Shown in pieces: positions 1-12,144 of a stretch of DNA of 64,000 bases. The stretch is from Spisula solida (taxonomy: Eukaryota > Mollusca > Bivalvia > Venerida > Mactridae), in assembly GCA_947247005.1 (NCBI GenBank), contig OX365947.1, positions 5,470,530 through 5,534,529 on the forward strand, given 5' to 3'. The notes beneath the pieces are model-generated. The model saw only the letters and a program-made list of their open reading frames with translations, did no database searches and was not told where the DNA came from. The stretch's first letter is position 1, and each line of letters begins with the position of its first letter. The position numbers and the translations under genes are program-made.

Positions 1-703
1 TAAGGCCAAAATTGTGACCTCTAGTGACTACACAAGGTTTTTCTATGATTTGACCTTGTGACCTAGTTTTTGACCCCGGATGACCCAATATCGAACTTGA
101 CCTAGATTTTGTTAGGATGATCATTGTGACCAAGTTTCATAAATATTAAGTCAAAATTGTGACCTCTAGTGACTACACAAAGTTTTTCTATAATTTGACC
201 TAGTGACCTAGTTTTTGACCCCAGATGACCCAATATCGAACTTGGCCTAGATTTTGTTGAGATGATCATTGTGACCAAGTTTCATAAAGATAAGGCAAAA
301 ATTGTGACCTCTAGTGACTACACAAGGTTTTTCTATGATTTGACCTTGTGACCTAGTTTTTGACCCTGGATGACCCAATATCGAACTTGACCTAGATTTT
401 GTTGGGATGATCATTGTGACCAAGTTTCATAAATATTAAGTCAAAATTGTGACCTCTAGTGACTACACAAAGTTTTTCTATAATTTGACCTAGTGACCTA
501 GTTTTTGACCCCAGATGACCCAATATCGAACTTGGCCTAGATTTTGTTGAGATGATCATTGTGACCAAGTTTCATAATGATTAGTCTAAAATTGTGACCT
601 CTAGTGTCTACACAAGCCAATTGTTGACGGACGGACGGACGGACGGACGACGGACGAAGAGTGATCACAAAAGCTCACTCTGTCACTTTGTGACAGGTGA
701 GCT
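1..703 (+). repeat. Family B tandem-core element (145-bp units), 3' part
   Basis: Four units of 145 bp are visible: the phrase gaccccggatg or a variant recurs at 72, 217, 362 and 507. Units 1/3 and 2/4 resemble each other more than their neighbours, so the array is a 290-bp dimer repeated twice. A fifth partial unit runs into a GACGGACG microsatellite near 629-650. The element then ends in a hairpin, agctcactctgtcac / gtgacaggtgagct, finishing at 703. The same tail closes other copies at 23600 and 26596. The 5' end lies outside the window. Non-coding; most likely a non-autonomous Helitron2/Helentron-like element, by its 3' hairpin and tandem core. Confidence 0.85.
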
Positions 704-793
704 AAAAATAAGTTTTACATTTTATAAAACCTTACAGAATAAGCTTTTAAAACAAGCTTTAATGAACAAAATCGATCGAAAATTAGATTAATG
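704..793 (+). repeat. 90-bp segment duplicated at 60539-60628
   Basis: Directly after the family B hairpin lies an AT-rich stretch containing aaaataagttttacat and aacaaaatcgatcgaaaatt. It recurs with few differences at 60539-60628, where no family B element precedes it. The homology starts exactly at the family B end, which helps define that 3' terminus. Whether this is part of another old repeat or a local duplication cannot be told from two copies. Confidence 0.7.
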
Positions 794-992
794 TTTGATG
801 ATTTTCGACCGTTGATTGAATTTTTATTTGGTAAAAAACGGGATATTTTAAACTTACTTTTACGCGGAACGGATTCTTACTCGTCGCCGTGGATTTAATA
901 ACTAGGGTATCGTGATGAATGTTGTATTAATAGACAGGCATATATCTCTGCTTCATTACAAGCTTTAAATATTTAAAATCGGATAATAGATA

Positions 993-1230
993 TAGTCCGG
1001 CCCGAAATCCCCGAAATTTGACTGAACCTTGCATTGGAGTATAAAGTTTTTTTCTTTGCTGATTTCAGTAGACAAGACCTTTCGAATGGAATTTCTGACG
1101 GGTGACATTGTGTCACCCTTGAGCATTTTGAGAAAATTGGGGTAAAAGTTCCAAAATATTAACGAAACTGCGAATTTTTGGAATCGGTGAACTACATTGT
1201 TATTTATCATCAAATTTTATAATAAATCAC
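993..1230 (+). repeat. Left terminal inverted repeat of the 8.7-kb element
   Basis: Matches the complement of 9495-9733 over almost its whole length, including the internal perfect hairpin gggtgacattgtgtcaccc. The two arms translate in one frame to nearly the same peptide only because they are copies. I see no sign that this peptide is expressed. Confidence 0.85.
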
Positions 1231-2400
1231 ATTTATATGTAGCTATTAAGTTGCAGTTGAAGACTGCAAAATTTTATTGCCGTGCATTTATGCAAAAGGA
1301 GGTATTTTTGGGGTAAAACGTTAAAATGTGCATGGAAAAGTGCGAATTTTCGGAATAGGTGGACTTTAACGTCATTAGCCATTATATTTGGTAAAAAATC
1401 GCTGTGATAGTTGTATAGTGCCTTGCAATGAAGATATTAAACACCTTAAGCTAGGCTATGGTACAAAATGTGGTATTTTGGGGGTAAAACGTAAAAAAGA
1501 AATTTAAAAATGCGAATTTTCGGAATCGGTGAAATTTAACGTCACTGGCCATTATACTTTGTGAATATTCGCTGTGGTAATTTAATAGTGACTTGTCATT
1601 AAGATATCAAACATTTTAAGCTAAGCTATGGTACAAAATGTGGTATTTCTGGGGTAAAACATTAAATAGCACATGTATGGAGGAAAACTGCATTTTTTTG
1701 GAATAGGTAGACCAGGTACAATGTCATGTATCTTTTCTTTGTGATTAATCAATATGAATGGTGTTAATGACCTTACAGTTTTGATATCAAACGTCCTAAG
1801 TTTGGCTTTTGTGCAAATGTGATAATTTGGGGTATATCGAAGATAGAGAGAAACCACCAAACACGAATAACATTTAATGTATATTCATTAGACTACAACG
1901 TTTCGCCCAGAAGGCTTCTTCAGGTAATGATTATTATATACAAAAACAATGATGACGTAACGTCATGCATAATAACGCGGTGGCGCCAAAAGACGTTACA
2001 TAGTAAATGCAGCGCAAAATACATATGAATACATATGAACAACGTTTCATATATTGAATTGTAAAGAACAACAATAATAATATATACTATACAGTACATG
2101 TATAACCTCTATAAAGCAACACAAAATAGGAGCTACAAAGGGTGGTTTTTTTTGTTTTTTTTTATAATTTGGGGTATACATTGTAACTTCAAAATATAAA
2201 GAAAAAGGGCGAATTTTTTGAGGTGGTAGACTACACAGTCTTTTATCGTTTTATTTCATCGTAAACCCATGCAACATGTAGTTATTAACATGTAGAGTTT
2301 AAGATATCAAACCTATGTGTAATGTTATTAAGATAAATATGATATATTGGGATAAAATACGAAAAAACTGATTTTTAGAATCCGTAGACTTTATTGCCCT
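1139..2400 (+). repeat. ~171-bp tandem array A, left arm
   Basis: The phrase ggggtaaaac or a variant recurs at 1139, 1310, 1481, 1651 and about 1829, a spacing of 170-178 bp. Each unit also carries gcgaattttnggaatcggtgg and 'gctatggtacaaaatgtgg'. The array decays beyond ~1860, where 1860-2060 looks like unrelated inserted sequence, and recognisable scraps continue to about 2400. The same unit in the opposite orientation fills 8870-9495. Confidence 0.8.
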
Positions 2401-2539
2401 TGGATATTTATATGATATGTATCCCGGTCATAGAAATGACTAATACAGTTGTGTGTAAGTTACATCATATAACTATTACTAGCAATGTCCAACAGAACTA
2501 GTATGTGTTATCCCATATAGACTAGGAGATGATGCTGTG

Positions 2540-3580
2540 CAAGGCAAATATAGATTTTAATAGAGCCAGTAATGACTTCTCCATAGTGCTGAGTACCCGA
2601 AACAGTAATCAAATCAGTAGTTGATATCCTATCCCACTTGGAATGACTACTGGTGTACCAGGCAGTGTTTTGTCACCCTCACAGAACCAGGAATATCTGT
2701 TCACAGCAGTGCTAGGTATCATATAGAGCATAGTATGGCTTCTATGCAGAGTTCAATGCCATATAGAGTCTGGAATGACAGTTTCAGACAGGCGAAATTG
2801 AGCCAGATAGAGTCAGAACATCCCAAATAGATCAAGGAATGGCCGGTCACAGCAGTACAAGGTTACTAATCCATACGATCATATCACTGGCACTCGACCA
2901 GACAACTAACTCTATACATGGCCTTGGCTTATAATATATACGTTTCTGGTCAGTGGGTCATACATCACAATGACATTCAGTGGTACACTATAAAGCTAAT
3001 AAAGTGTATGCTATATAATTAGTACCCTACAGAGCAACAATGAGCAGTTTCAAACTGTGTTGGGTACCAATTAAAGCAAGGAATGGCTGTTTCAGGTCAT
3101 GTATGTGTCCGAATTAAGCAAGGAATAGCCTAGAGGTAGGGCGCACGCTTTGGGATTGAGGGGTTTCGGGTTCGATCCCACTCTGCACCATTGCTTAATT
3201 TCTCTGAACAAGAATAACCTACAATGCCCACTCGACAAAGGTGTGAATTGGTGGTATTGATGATGTGCATGTTCGATATTTCTAGACGCCGTATCTCGAT
3301 TTTGGCGGCACACATTCCAGAGGAGAACTAGTCTCCTCAGGGAGACTGGAACGCAAGTATCCTTAGGTAGCCCAATGAATGTCAAAGGGTGGCTGAACGG
3401 CTGAATTTCTGAAAGTGGCCCTCCAAAACTCTGTAACGTTTTAACTTTAAATGTCAAATGTACTGTTTGATACCCTATATATTTACAATGGCTGCGTCCA
3501 GTAGTTTTGTGTTTCAAATAAAGTCAGGAATGACTCTGTCAGGCAATATTCAACCAGGGATGGCTTGACAGGTAATGTAT
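2540..3580 (+). repeat. Degenerate 43-bp satellite block, left
   Basis: Diverged units of about 43-50 bp share atagagccaggaatgact and a following caggcagtg...ggta. They are the complement of the unit in the central block (4290-6740). A tRNA-derived SINE head interrupts the block at ~3125. No coding potential is apparent; ORFs here are short and frame-shifted between units. Confidence 0.65.
3125..3200 (+). repeat. tRNA-derived SINE head (tRNA-Pro-like)
   Basis: A tRNA-like segment with an A-box-like tagaggtagggcgc, an anticodon-loop-like ctttggga, and a clear B box, ggttcgatccc at 3169-3179. It lacks a proper acceptor stem and is followed by unrelated sequence, so it is a SINE promoter region and not a functional tRNA. 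The SINE body probably extends toward ~3500, but its 3' end cannot be fixed from one copy. Confidence 0.65.
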
Positions 3581-4290
3581 AATCCTTATAGTCCATGAGC
3601 CACCAATAGAAGACCCTCCCCCCCCCTAGGGAATTTTGGTCACTATATTTTTCTGAAAGCATATGGTCCCTGGAGTATTTTCCTGAAGTCTGCACTTTGG
3701 CCATTGGGGCGTTAAGATTTTTTGGGGTAAAATGTCAAAAAATATAAACGAAAAGTACAAATTTTTGGAATCGGTTAACTACAATCTTATTTATGATGTT
3801 ATTTTAAAATAAATCTCTGTAACAGGTAGATATTAACCTGTCCTATCTAGACTAAAAAACTCAGAGTGCTGCTATTGTGCAAAATGGCTTTTTTTGGGGT
3901 AAAACGCTAAAAATTATAAGAGAAAAGTGCGAATTTTTGGAATCTGTGGACTGCATTGGCATTTATTTATATTTTTTATAAAAAATACTCTAATTGAAAG
4001 ATATTATAGTGCAGTTTCATACTGCAAAAAATTAAAGCGATGTTATTACGCAAAGTGTGATATTTTTGGGGTAAAACATCAAAAAAAATAAACAGAAAAG
4101 TGTGAATATTAGGAATCTGTAGATTACAATAAAACCATTCCTATGATAATTTTTTTGTAACTAAATAATATTAATGTGATAAATTTGTAGTAACATGCAG
4201 TTTAAGATTTCAAATATATATTGCCAGATGAGATACTTTGGGGAAAAATTACAAAAATAATAAATGGAAAGTGTGATTTTTGGGAATTGG
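3581..4290 (+). repeat. Inner inverted repeat B, left copy
   Basis: Begins with ataatccttatagtccatg and a C-rich tract ending ccctaggg near 3630. It continues through 'gtctgcactttggcc' and 'ggcgttaagattttttgggg' into ~171-bp units. All landmarks recur in reverse order and complement at 7280-7995. This arm carries the ggggtaaaa units in plus orientation. Confidence 0.8.
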
Positions 4291-6740
4291 TGTCCTAGTT
4301 GTAACTTACGACCATCGGGTACGGACATTCCTAGTCCTAATGGGTATTCAAAATTACATTCTAACCATATATAGGCAGTTCTGGTACTGTTGGGTAAATT
4401 ATTATTAATCCACTAAGTACATCCATACCTAGTCCTAATTGGTACATACGAATAACCATTACATGCAATGTTGGTTCTATTTAGCACTAAACAACCCTAT
4501 ACAGACATCAGTTGTCCTATCGGGTATTAACTACCACCATGCACAGACAGTCCTAGTCTAATTTGATAGCATAGCCAATACCATTCCTAGTTCTATTTGA
4601 TATTCAAAACCACCATACTTATACAGATATTGCTGGTCAGGCTGGGTACCCATAACCACTGGTAGGTACATTCATTCCTCGTCTCAATGGGTAGTCACAC
4701 TTACCATGTTCTAATTGGGTACTCGTAACTGCTTATTGAAGTACATACATGCCCAGTCATAGTGGTGACTTACATATCCATATACAGACATTCCTGGTCC
4801 TATTTGGTACTCTAAACCACCATGTACAGGCATTATAGGTGCAATTGGGTACTCATTTCCACCATGTACATATATTGCTGGTCGTAAAGAATACTCATAA
4901 CCATTAGGTTCAGACATTCTCGTTGGATACGGCCGATCATCAATTGACAACTCAGGCGCGCCATGTGGCTACATGCTTGGCCTTATTGACCACTCATAAC
5001 ATATGTACTACTCGAAACCTTCATGTACAAAATCAGTTGTCCGATTGGGAACTACCAACTACTAGGTGCGACCATTTGTTGTCATATTGGGTAATCACTA
5101 CCCCGTGTACAGACTGTGATGTTCTTATTTGATACTCATACATACATTCCTAGTCATAGTGGGTACCCCAACTACCATGTACATGCATGCCTGGTCCTAT
5201 TGAATGAACAGACATTTGTGACTGGGTTGGGCACTAACAACCACTAGGTGCAGTCATATGTTGTTCTATTTGGTCACTGCTACCACCATCTACAGGCAGT
5301 CCTGGCCCTATCAGGGATATATAACCACTAGATGCATACATTCATAGTCCTAGTCGGTACCCAAAACCACTATGTTCATGCATAAGTGGTATAATCGAGT
5401 CCGCACAGCCACTATACTCAGCCATTATTGGTCCCTGTGGGTACTGACTACCATGCATATACATACATTCCTGGTCGTATAGGGTGCCAATAACCATGAT
5501 TAACAGACATTCCTGTTTAGGATAGATACTGAACATCATCATGTTAAGACATCTCTCAATCACTAGTTACATACATTATTGGTCTTATTGAGTACAGACA
5601 ACTATTGGGATCACCCATTCCTTGTCCTATTGACACCATGTAGAGACATTCCTGGTCTTTAAAATTCAGCAATGAGCATGCCTAACCCTCAGCTGTGACC
5701 ATTTTTTTCATCAAATTGGGTAATCACTAACCCCATGTACAAGAAGCAAGGTCTAATTAGATACTCATATCGACTAGGTACATACATTTCAAGTCCTAGT
5801 GGGTACCCACAACTATCATGTCCCATGCATTCCTTGTCCTATTGGATACTCCAAACCACAATGTACAGACGATTGCAGATGGATTATGTACTAACAACCA
5901 CAAGGAGTGGTCATTTTTTGTCTGATTGGGTCATGATTACCACGATGTACAGACAGTCCTGACTTTATTAGGTAATCATAACCACTGGATACATACATTC
6001 CTAGACTAAGTGGGTACCCATAACCACCATGTACATGCATAAGAAGTGTGATAAAGTACTTGCAGCTACAATACACAACCATTATAGGTCCTATTGGGTA
6101 CCCACTACCATCATTTACTAGTACATGTACATACATTCATGGTATCATTTGGAATGCATAGCCACTATTCCGGATCCTGCTATGTACATACATTACTGGT
6201 CTTGTTGGGTACAGACAACCATTAGGAGCACCCATTCCTCGTCCTATTGACGACTTAGTGCCTAAGTAGAACATTCCTGGTCTTGTTAGGCAATCATAAA
6301 CACTGGGTAAATGAGTCCTAGTCCATGTATGTATTCACGACCACCTTGCACATAAACTCCTAGTCGTATTAGGTACTCATAACCATTAGGTACATCCATC
6401 CTAGTCCTAATGGGTACCCACAACCACCGTATTCATGCATACTTGGTTGTATTTGGTACTCATAACCACTAGGTGCATCAATTAGAGGGTACCCAATACC
6501 ACTAGGTACAGGTATTTATGGTGCTTTAGGGTACTGACACACACCATGAGCAGACAGTACTACTGGATACACACATCCACGGTCTTATAGGATGTGCACT
6601 ATCATGTGGTATCTCATTTATTGCACTATGTGTACTGGCAACTACAAGGTCGAGAGATTCCTGGTCCTCTTGGATACTCACAACCATCGAGAACAGCCAT
6701 TCCTGACACAATCATGATGCACAGCCATTGTGTCACAAGG
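4290..6740 (-). repeat. Central 43-bp satellite array
   Basis: About 2.4 kb of diverged tandem units around 43 bp, with the recognisable core acattcctggtcctattggg followed by tactcataaccaccatgta. This is the complement of the unit in the flanking satellite blocks. Four units equal about 172 bp, close to the 171-bp units around it. Neighbouring units differ substantially, so the array looks old or slowly homogenised. Confidence 0.8.
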
Positions 6741-7183
6741 AATAGCTGTACAATAACATTTGAAAAAAAATGAATGTATATTTACCCCACCCACTCTTGT
6801 AAAATACATGTAAGTATAATTTAACACAATCCATACAAATGTTACTGATGCCAACTATAACATACATTGCAAACAAAGTGAAAAATGGAAATAGATTTCA
6901 AAATCATATTGTGAGTACTTGTAAATAAGTAGAACGGCTGTTTTCAATACTTTAGTCATTTTGGCAGCCATTTTGATGGCCATTTTCCATAATAGACCCA
7001 CCTTTTGTGCATTTAAATGTTAAAATACATTTTGGGAATATGCCTTTATTGGTATTCACAATTGCAATTAAAATACAGTAAGGCACAATGTGTTATAGCA
7101 TTATCAGTTAAGTGAATACATCATTACAATTTGTACACCATTTAAAAGCAGGGGAGATAATCTTATTTTTGCTTTTCCTGCTG
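6741..7183. other. Unassigned AT-rich spacer inside the 8.7-kb element
   Basis: Separates the central satellite from the right inverted arrays. It has a low-complexity poly-A/T composition and no recognisable domain, satellite unit or counterpart in the left arm, so it is an asymmetry in an otherwise mirrored layout. Confidence 0.5.
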
Positions 7184-7995
7184 AACGCCCCAATGTCTGA
7201 AGTGCAGACTTTGGGAAAAGTATTGGTAGGTCAAAGCCTTTCATAATTACCAAAAAAAAAAGATCAATGACACTGTATTCTGCCATTAAAGTGTACCGAT
7301 TCTCAAAATTTGCACTTTTTCATGTATTTTTTAATGTTTTACCCCAAAAATATCCCATTTGCATAATAACACGGGACTAAAATTTTGCAGACTTAAACTA
7401 TGAATTAATATCAACCCATGAAAGTGTTAAATTACAAAATAACTTACTAAATGTGATAGTAATAAACCAATTCCAGAAATTAACACTTTCGTTCATATTT
7501 TTAACGTTTTACCCCAAAAAATCTTAACGCCCCAATGCCTGAAGTGCAGACTTTGGGAAAAGTATTGGTAGGTCAAAGCCTTACATAATTACCAAAAAAA
7601 AAGATCAATGACATTGTATTCTGCCATTAAAGTGTACCGATTCTCAAAATTTGCACTTTTTTATGTATTTTTTAATGTTTTACCCCAAAAATATCCCATT
7701 TTGCATAATTACACGGGACTAGAATTTTGCAGGCTTAAACTATGAGTTAATATCAACCCATGAAAGTGTTTAATTACAAAATAACTTACTAAATGTGATA
7801 GTAATTAACCAATTCCAGAAATTCACACTTTCGTTCATATTTTTAACGTTTTACCCCAAAAAATCTTAACGCCCCAACGGCCAAAGTGCAGACTTTGGAA
7901 AAATACTCTACTGGTCATACGCTTTCAGAAAAATATAGTGTCCGAAATTCCCTAGGGGGGGGGAGGGTTTACCCCACTGGCCCATGGACTATTAT
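7184..7995 (-). repeat. Inner inverted repeat B, right copy; 342-bp dimer x2
   Basis: The phrase aacgccccaatg or a variant occurs at 7184, 7526 and 7868, exactly 342 bp apart each time. There are two near-identical 342-bp units, each a dimer of ~171-bp monomers. The high similarity between the two marks a recent amplification. The end near 7945-7995 mirrors 3581-3640, including the ccctaggg and the homopolymer run. Confidence 0.85.
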
Positions 7996-8850
7996 AAATT
8001 CAGGAATAATCATTGCCATGCTTCCAACAGTATAAGGTAACCCTTTTAGGTCATAAATTGCTATGCTATCCTTTGGAGCTGGGAAAGGATGTGTTACATA
8101 CCCCATAGAGCAATAAATGGCAGACCCAAGCAGTGTTATGTAGCATATAAAGCCATGAATGACTGTGTCTGATAGTATTTTCTACCTAATAGAACAATGC
8201 TAAGGTATGGATGTTATTCATCGCTACGGTGGTATGAGAGAGAAACCAGCGTCCCATTTATGCTAAGTATATATATCTGCAAGGGAATTACTCCATGGTA
8301 GCATTTTATATCGTCTTTGGTATTACCAGCCTGGAATTGAGCCTGGGACATCCCGCAATCGAAGCGAACACTCCACCATTAGGCTATCGAGGAGTGACTG
8401 TACACAGCAGTATATAGTATCGATAGCGCTAGGGGTGACTGTCATGCAGGGTTACGTACGTATAGAGCCAGAAATTGCTGAACCAGGTACCACAAAGAGT
8501 AACGAATTGCTGTGCCAGGAAATTGAAGGTATCCAATACCATAAGATAAGCAGCTGGGACATGTATCCAATTAGATGAGGAATGGGTGGTGGTGGTGAGT
8601 ACTATAGGTTAACATTTTTTTCTTAAATGCTGGTCAGTGCTCTACAGTAGGTCTTAGATTGTTTGTACTCATAGGACACTGAATGGTGGACTCACTGTTG
8701 GTTTTAATACCCTACTCGGCCTAGCAAGCTTGTACTCAGTGGTGATGGTACTATATAGGGCATGACTTGCGATGTATTTATCTGGTTCTAATGGGTCCCT
8801 CATATGTTCAATAATGGTGAACTTGGTGTTGATGAGTAATACACAATAAT
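7996..8850 (+). repeat. Degenerate 43-bp satellite block, right
   Basis: Units such as catagagcaataaatggcag and ataaagccatgaatgactgt match the left satellite block and lie in the same plus orientation as it. The block is therefore not a mirror image, although the arrays on either side are. A SINE lies inside at ~8215-8395. Confidence 0.6.
8215..8395 (-). repeat. tRNA-derived SINE, second family
   Basis: On the minus strand there is a tRNA-like head with tagcctaatggtggagtg (A box region, plus-strand 8369-8386) and B box ggctcaattcc (plus-strand 8333-8343). A body runs to 8215. The body phrase ggtatgagagagaaaccag recurs, degenerate, at ~12155-12180, which supports a dispersed family. It is not a functional tRNA: the cloverleaf is incomplete. 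Confidence 0.65.
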
Positions 8851-8869
8851 AATAAGGCCGGAAATGGCT

Positions 8870-9733
8870 TTAAAAATGTTCATACAATTTTAGTGATGTT
8901 TTACCCCAATACATCGCACTTAGCTTAAAGCAGGGCTTTAGATGATAGATAATTTGAACTGCATGATGATATGTACCACTCACAGTGATTTATTACCAAG
9001 TTAAATTAATTATAACAGCGTAAGAAACATATTCCCAAAAATCATACTTTTCGTGACAATCGTGTATGTTCTATCCTAAAATTATATATTTTGCACCATA
9101 CAATGGTTGAAGATGATTGTTATCATTAATAACACATTACTATAGATCATATAATAGTAATTACAATTGTAATTACCAAATAAAATGATCCATGACATTG
9201 AAGTCTATCAGTTCCGAAAATTCGAACTTTCCGTTATATTCTTTAGTGTTTGCCCCCAAAATTCCACATTTTGTACCATAGCCTTGCTTAAGGTGTTAAA
9301 TATCGTCATCGCAAGTCACTATTAAACTATCACAACGATTCTTTACCAAATATAATGGCTTATGACGTTATAGTCCACTGATTCCGAAAATTCGCATTTT
9401 TTCACGCACTTTTTAACGTTTTACCCCAAAATACCTCCTTTTAGATAAATGCACGGCACTAAAATATTGCAGTCTTCAACTGCAAGTTAATAACTACATA
9501 TAAATGTGATTTATTATAAAATATGATTATAAATAACAACGTAGTACACCGATTCCAAAAATTCTCAGTTTCGTTTATATTTTGGAACTTTTATCCCAAT
9601 TTTCTCAAAATGCTCAAGGGTGACACAATGTCACCCGTCAGAAATTCTATTCGAAAGGTCTTGTCTACTGAAATCAGCAAAGAAAAAAACTTTATACTCC
9701 AATGCAAGGTATCTTAGGTTTGGGGCCGGACTA
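8870..9733 (-). repeat. ~171-bp array A', and right terminal inverted repeat
   Basis: Complement of the left arm: ttttaccccaaaa recurs with accgattccaaaaattcgca between. The last ~240 bp are the right terminal inverted repeat, ending in ggggccggacta at 9733. One short open frame here reproduces the left-arm peptide and is a by-product of arm similarity. Confidence 0.8.
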
Positions 9734-10655
9734 ATACGAAAATTATGAGGTCTTACATAAAGCAGGGTAGAATTTGACTAGTGCGTTTTACGCTTAACGC
9801 GGTAACATTGTTAATCGGCCTATAGATATGTGTAAGCGGCAGCATATTTACACCTTTTACATACGTTAATATAGAGTGTCATATACATTTAATTAACATG
9901 CGTGTTTAAGGTAAACGCATCTAGGCCTTCGAAGGCTATACTGATTCAAATCAAGTGAATGATGTTTGGATAATATGAACTAAGGCGTAGCCTACTTGGG
10001 GATTTATATATATTGAATAAGTTCTGCCATGAACAATCGAAGAGTGCCTGGTGGATGTAGTGCCTGCAGCCAGGTGTAGGTGCGAGTTATTCAGATAGAG
10101 TGTTTTTATCCGAGCATTGCCACCAGTTAACTTTTGGAAAAGTTGGCGATATATCAACGGGGCTGTGTAAGAGATATAATCATATCATTACCTTCATGCA
10201 GCCCACCTAATCAGGCTAATGTGTGTCAAGTTTTATTATGCATGAAGAGAAATAACTTATTAAATATGTAATACATAATGTATTCATTATTGTTAAGATA
10301 ATTATACTTTTATGGCTATATTTATATTTTTCTTCTTTTACAATTTGGCCAAGACTTTAGATTGGTGCATACTGAACTGAGGCTTTATTGTGGATTGTGA
10401 TGGAAACACGGAATGCAGAGATATGGCATCAATGATCATCATGGAGGATAGAATCTATTAAATTGAAGGATATGGCGTATAATTTTTATTTCTTTTTCCC
10501 ATTGGATTCAGTTTGTATATAACTATAATTTATATTGTCTATCCTGAATTGTTGACTGAAATTGAGCAATTGGCTTGTGCACGTTAACTCGGGCTGTATC
10601 TACACATTTCCATGTGTATAAGTGATGCTTAGGTTATATCAATATATGGAATCAT
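9734..10655. other. Unassigned, AT-rich
   Basis: No ORF of note, no recognised repeat and no RNA gene. Probably intergenic or intronic single-copy DNA. Confidence 0.5.
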
Positions 10656-10868
10656 ATGGCTAGTTAAATGACATACATAGAGCCAGTTTGCCAATTACCG
10701 AATGGTTCCACTTGCGGAACAAAAGTATGGCTAGTTAAATGACATACATAGAGCCAGTTAGCCAATTACCGAATGGTTCAACTTGCGGAACAAAAGTATG
10801 GCTAGTTAAATGACATACATAGAGCCAGTTTGCCAATTACCGAATGGTTCCACTTGCGGAACAAAAGT
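10656..10868 (+). repeat. Three tandem copies of a 71-bp unit
   Basis: Unit starts atggctagttaaatgacata and ends cggaacaaaagt. Copies begin at 10656, 10727 and 10798, each exactly 71 bp. They differ at only two positions in the middle copy, so the triplication is recent. No flanking element explains it. Confidence 0.95.
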
Positions 10869-12129
10869 ATAAGTGTGATTTTGAGTTAGTGGAATGCATC
10901 CTTGTAACATGGTTTTGGATTTAGAAAATAACTATTCAATTTTATATTGAAAACTTGTCACCTTAATTTAAGATTGATAAATTTGATAAAAATACGCACA
11001 TACCGCATTGAAGGGCTGTTGTGACATTTTATGAATCGTGCATAAACAGCAGGGATATTTAACCGACAAAATTTCCTCCATTCAAATTAGTTTAATTTAT
11101 ATTGTGACGTTTATGATGGTAATTCCAAAAATTAATGCCATCAATTTTGATATAAATTTCATTGCATTAAGTGAATCAGTTTCTAACCATTTAGTTACTG
11201 TTAAGCTTGCACATATAGTTACCAGGGGTCTTGTCTGGATATATCAACAATTTCGTTACCGAATGTGTTAATGGTAGAAACTGTAATTCAGTCTTTTTAA
11301 GTTGAGTACTGTGAATATCAACTACTAATCTTTTTTGTAGGAATGTCATGAATGTGTACTAATCACAACGCAAAGGAAATGGTTTGTGTGATGTATCATG
11401 TATAAGTCAGCAGGAATTGTGTGGACTGTTTGATGGCTTTTATGTTAGGAAGTGTGGGTATCTTGAGTCAGTCAGGAGACAATCGGGTAGAATTAACAGT
11501 ATCGTTAACCAGGTGGTATATTTAATTTTTAATAAGGAATTGTGATATATGAGTGTTACATAAGTACATTAAATGTAAGTTTTACTCAGAATGTACAATC
11601 AGAGTTTGTATAGAGAAAATTTTGTGGACATGCTTGTTTGTAGTCAGTATAATTACCAGTACTGGGTTTGAACCAAATTAAAGATTGTTTTTATTAAATC
11701 AATTGAAGATGTTTTTGTGGTGAAATCACACATACTCATGTTGGTATGGGACAGATGTATTTTCAGTGCTTAATATTAGGCAGTGATTATAATATACAGC
11801 AACTTCATCACAAATATAGTTAGTTCAAGCAAAGTTCACATACTGGAATTTGAAATTAATTAGTGTGCTTTGTCTGACTGTGGTAATGGGTCAAGTTGCA
11901 ATCTTTCAACCTATTTTAAGTTGCCTAGCTATGGATATTGTAGTGGTAAGTTTTATAAAAAGAGGGTTTGTTAAAGATTTAGATTATTTAGTGTAATAAC
12001 TAGTTATAAATGCATGCTTTAGTCCCCCGTGTATCAGGGTAGTGTGTACATAAAACTGTTTGTGGTATGGGGGTGTAATACTAGTAATTTTAGGTTGAGT
12101 GTAAAACAAGTTCTTGCAACTCAGCACCT
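10869..12129. other. Unassigned, AT-rich
   Basis: About 1.3 kb of single-copy-looking AT-rich DNA with no coding signature. The longest open frame, 77 codons at 11038-11271, has no recognisable motif and is probably chance. Confidence 0.5.
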
Positions 12130-12144
12130 TTTTTCCTGACATAG

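Larger units (their letters stand above)
993..9733. mobile_element. 8.7-kb inverted-repeat element with tandem-array arms
   Basis: The ends are inverted copies: tagtccggccc at 993 and its complement ending at 9733, followed on both sides by ccttgcattggagtataaag. About 240 bp at each end matches closely (993-1230 against 9495-9733). Inside, arrays of ~171-bp units point toward the middle from both sides. A second inverted pair, 3581-4290 against 7280-7995, sits deeper. Blocks of a 43-bp satellite fill the spaces. No transposase-like ORF is present, so it is non-autonomous or a composite. No convincing target-site duplication is visible. It could be a foldback-type DNA transposon or a segmental inversion of satellite DNA. 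Confidence 0.75.

Noticed and set aside
1..703. CRISPR-like direct repeats
   Set aside because: Units are 145 bp and contiguous with no unique spacers, in a eukaryotic context. No cas-like genes.
965..1213. 82-codon frame on minus strand with a near-identical twin at 9523-9717
   Set aside because: The similarity is explained by the terminal inverted repeats, and differences include codon-position-neutral changes. No start or promoter evidence.
3125..3200. Possible functional tRNA gene (Pro-like)
   Set aside because: A and B boxes are present, but the acceptor stem does not pair and a SINE-like tail follows.
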